The notes beneath the pieces were generated by a model. That model was not told the origin of the DNA, searched no databases, and was given only the letters and a program-made list of their open reading frames with translations. A program made the position numbers and the translations under genes. A stretch of 6,799 bases of DNA from an uncultured Clostridia bacterium (GTDB taxonomy: Bacteria > Bacillota > Clostridia > Christensenellales > Aristaeellaceae), in contig CAKUCE010000169.1 in assembly GCA_934643535.1 (NCBI GenBank), forward strand, positions 1 through 6,799, given 5' to 3'. Positions 6,258 to 6,799 of the stretch are shown piece after piece (position 1 is the stretch's first letter; every line of letters starts with the position of its first letter).

Positions 6258-6799
6258 TTCATTTCCTCCGCCAGTTTATCCAGACTTTCCAGCATTTCCA
6301 TGGCCGTTTCCCGGTCGGCTACGGTGGCTCCGCTGGCCTTCTGATGACCGCCGCCGCCAAACGACACGGCAATCGGATTGATATTGACCCGATCCGACCG
6401 CAGCTCGCACAGCACGCCCTTGTCGCTCTCCGTGAAGTTCACCCAAATATGAACCCCGGAGATATCCGACATCACATTGACCATTCCGCGGGAAATGGCG
6501 AAATCGTCCGCGTGATACTGTTCTTTCTCCTCCTGCGTGGTGTAAATATAAGCTACGTGGTGGGGCGTGAAACGAATTTTCAGTGCGAACTGTGCCCGCA
6601 GACGAACCTGTTCGTAATCCATGGCGTAAAGGTGATTATACAGTTCATTGGTGTCAAAGGGCTGCTCTCGCAAAAACGCGGCCAAACGGAAGGTACGTGC
6701 GTTGACCGCGTCGTACCGAAACCGCCCGGAATCCGTGACCATGCCGGTAAAAACGGATTGGGCCGACAGCGGAGACAGCTTCCAGCCGGACTCCATTGC
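6254..6799 (-). CDS. Second DHH/DHHA1 phosphoesterase (C-terminal part; N-terminus outside window)
   Basis: The frame is open to the right edge of the window, so the ATG at 6796 is very likely internal. The visible 180 or so residues correspond to about residue 140 to the end of the neighbouring NrnA-like protein, so roughly 140 N-terminal residues are missing. Counting from the internal Met, the fourth DHH motif is at 20-26 (VTDSGRF, D22) and the DHHA1 glycine motif is at 147-156 (GGGGHQKASG). The linker and the first DHHA1 strands differ markedly from the neighbour, so this is a diverged paralogue rather than a recent copy. The first three DHH motifs cannot be checked here. Its stop overlaps the start of the next DHH gene by 4 nt. 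A role in short-oligonucleotide or phosphonucleotide turnover is inferred from family. Confidence 0.88.
   Translation of the reverse strand, partial: AMESGWKLSPLSAQSVFTGMVTDSGRFRYDAVNARTFRLAAFLREQPFDTNELYNHLYAMDYEQVRLRAQFALKIRFTPHHVAYIYTTQEEKEQYHADDFAISRGMVNVMSDISGVHIWVNFTESDKGVLCELRSDRVNINPIAVSFGGGGHQKASGATVADRETAMEMLESLDKLAEEMK

Noticed and set aside
5232..6344. Plus-strand open frame (370 codons) opposite the DHH genes
   Set aside because: It is antisense to two coupled DHH phosphoesterase genes that carry full motifs, and its translation has no recognisable domain.

Overview
The window reads as a GC-rich piece of a Firmicutes/Clostridia-type chromosome, probably a gut anaerobe. The basis is the strong AAGGAGG-like ribosome binding sites, the tightly packed operons, and the style of the DHH phosphoesterases and polar amino acid transporter. 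The taxonomic call is an inference; no marker gene is present.

The window holds two operons that converge on one shared terminator. Plus strand (1-2770): the 3' part of a MalF/UgpA-type sugar permease, a complete MalG/UgpE-type permease with a GTG start, and an ADP-ribosylglycohydrolase-fold protein with an extra C-terminal beta-rich region. These look like the end of a CUT1 carbohydrate uptake operon that carries its own cytoplasmic hydrolase. The solute-binding protein and any other genes would lie upstream of the window. A strong, symmetrical stem-loop (2786-2824) separates this operon from the next.

Minus strand (6799 down to 2913): the C-terminal part of a DHH/DHHA1 phosphoesterase, then a second complete DHH/DHHA1 phosphoesterase of the NrnA type overlapping it by 4 nt, then a weak possible terminator. 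A polar amino acid ABC transporter follows in the order permease, ATPase, periplasmic-type binding protein. The binding protein resembles the cystine/polar amino acid group. The three transporter genes together make a complete importer.

I see no mobile element, CRISPR array, RNA gene, riboswitch or phage signal. The most notable points are the changed metal-site motifs in the ADP-ribosylglycohydrolase-like protein and its place in a sugar uptake operon, the tandem diverged DHH phosphoesterases, and the binding protein with no lipobox. I do not see a clearly new multi-gene system here.
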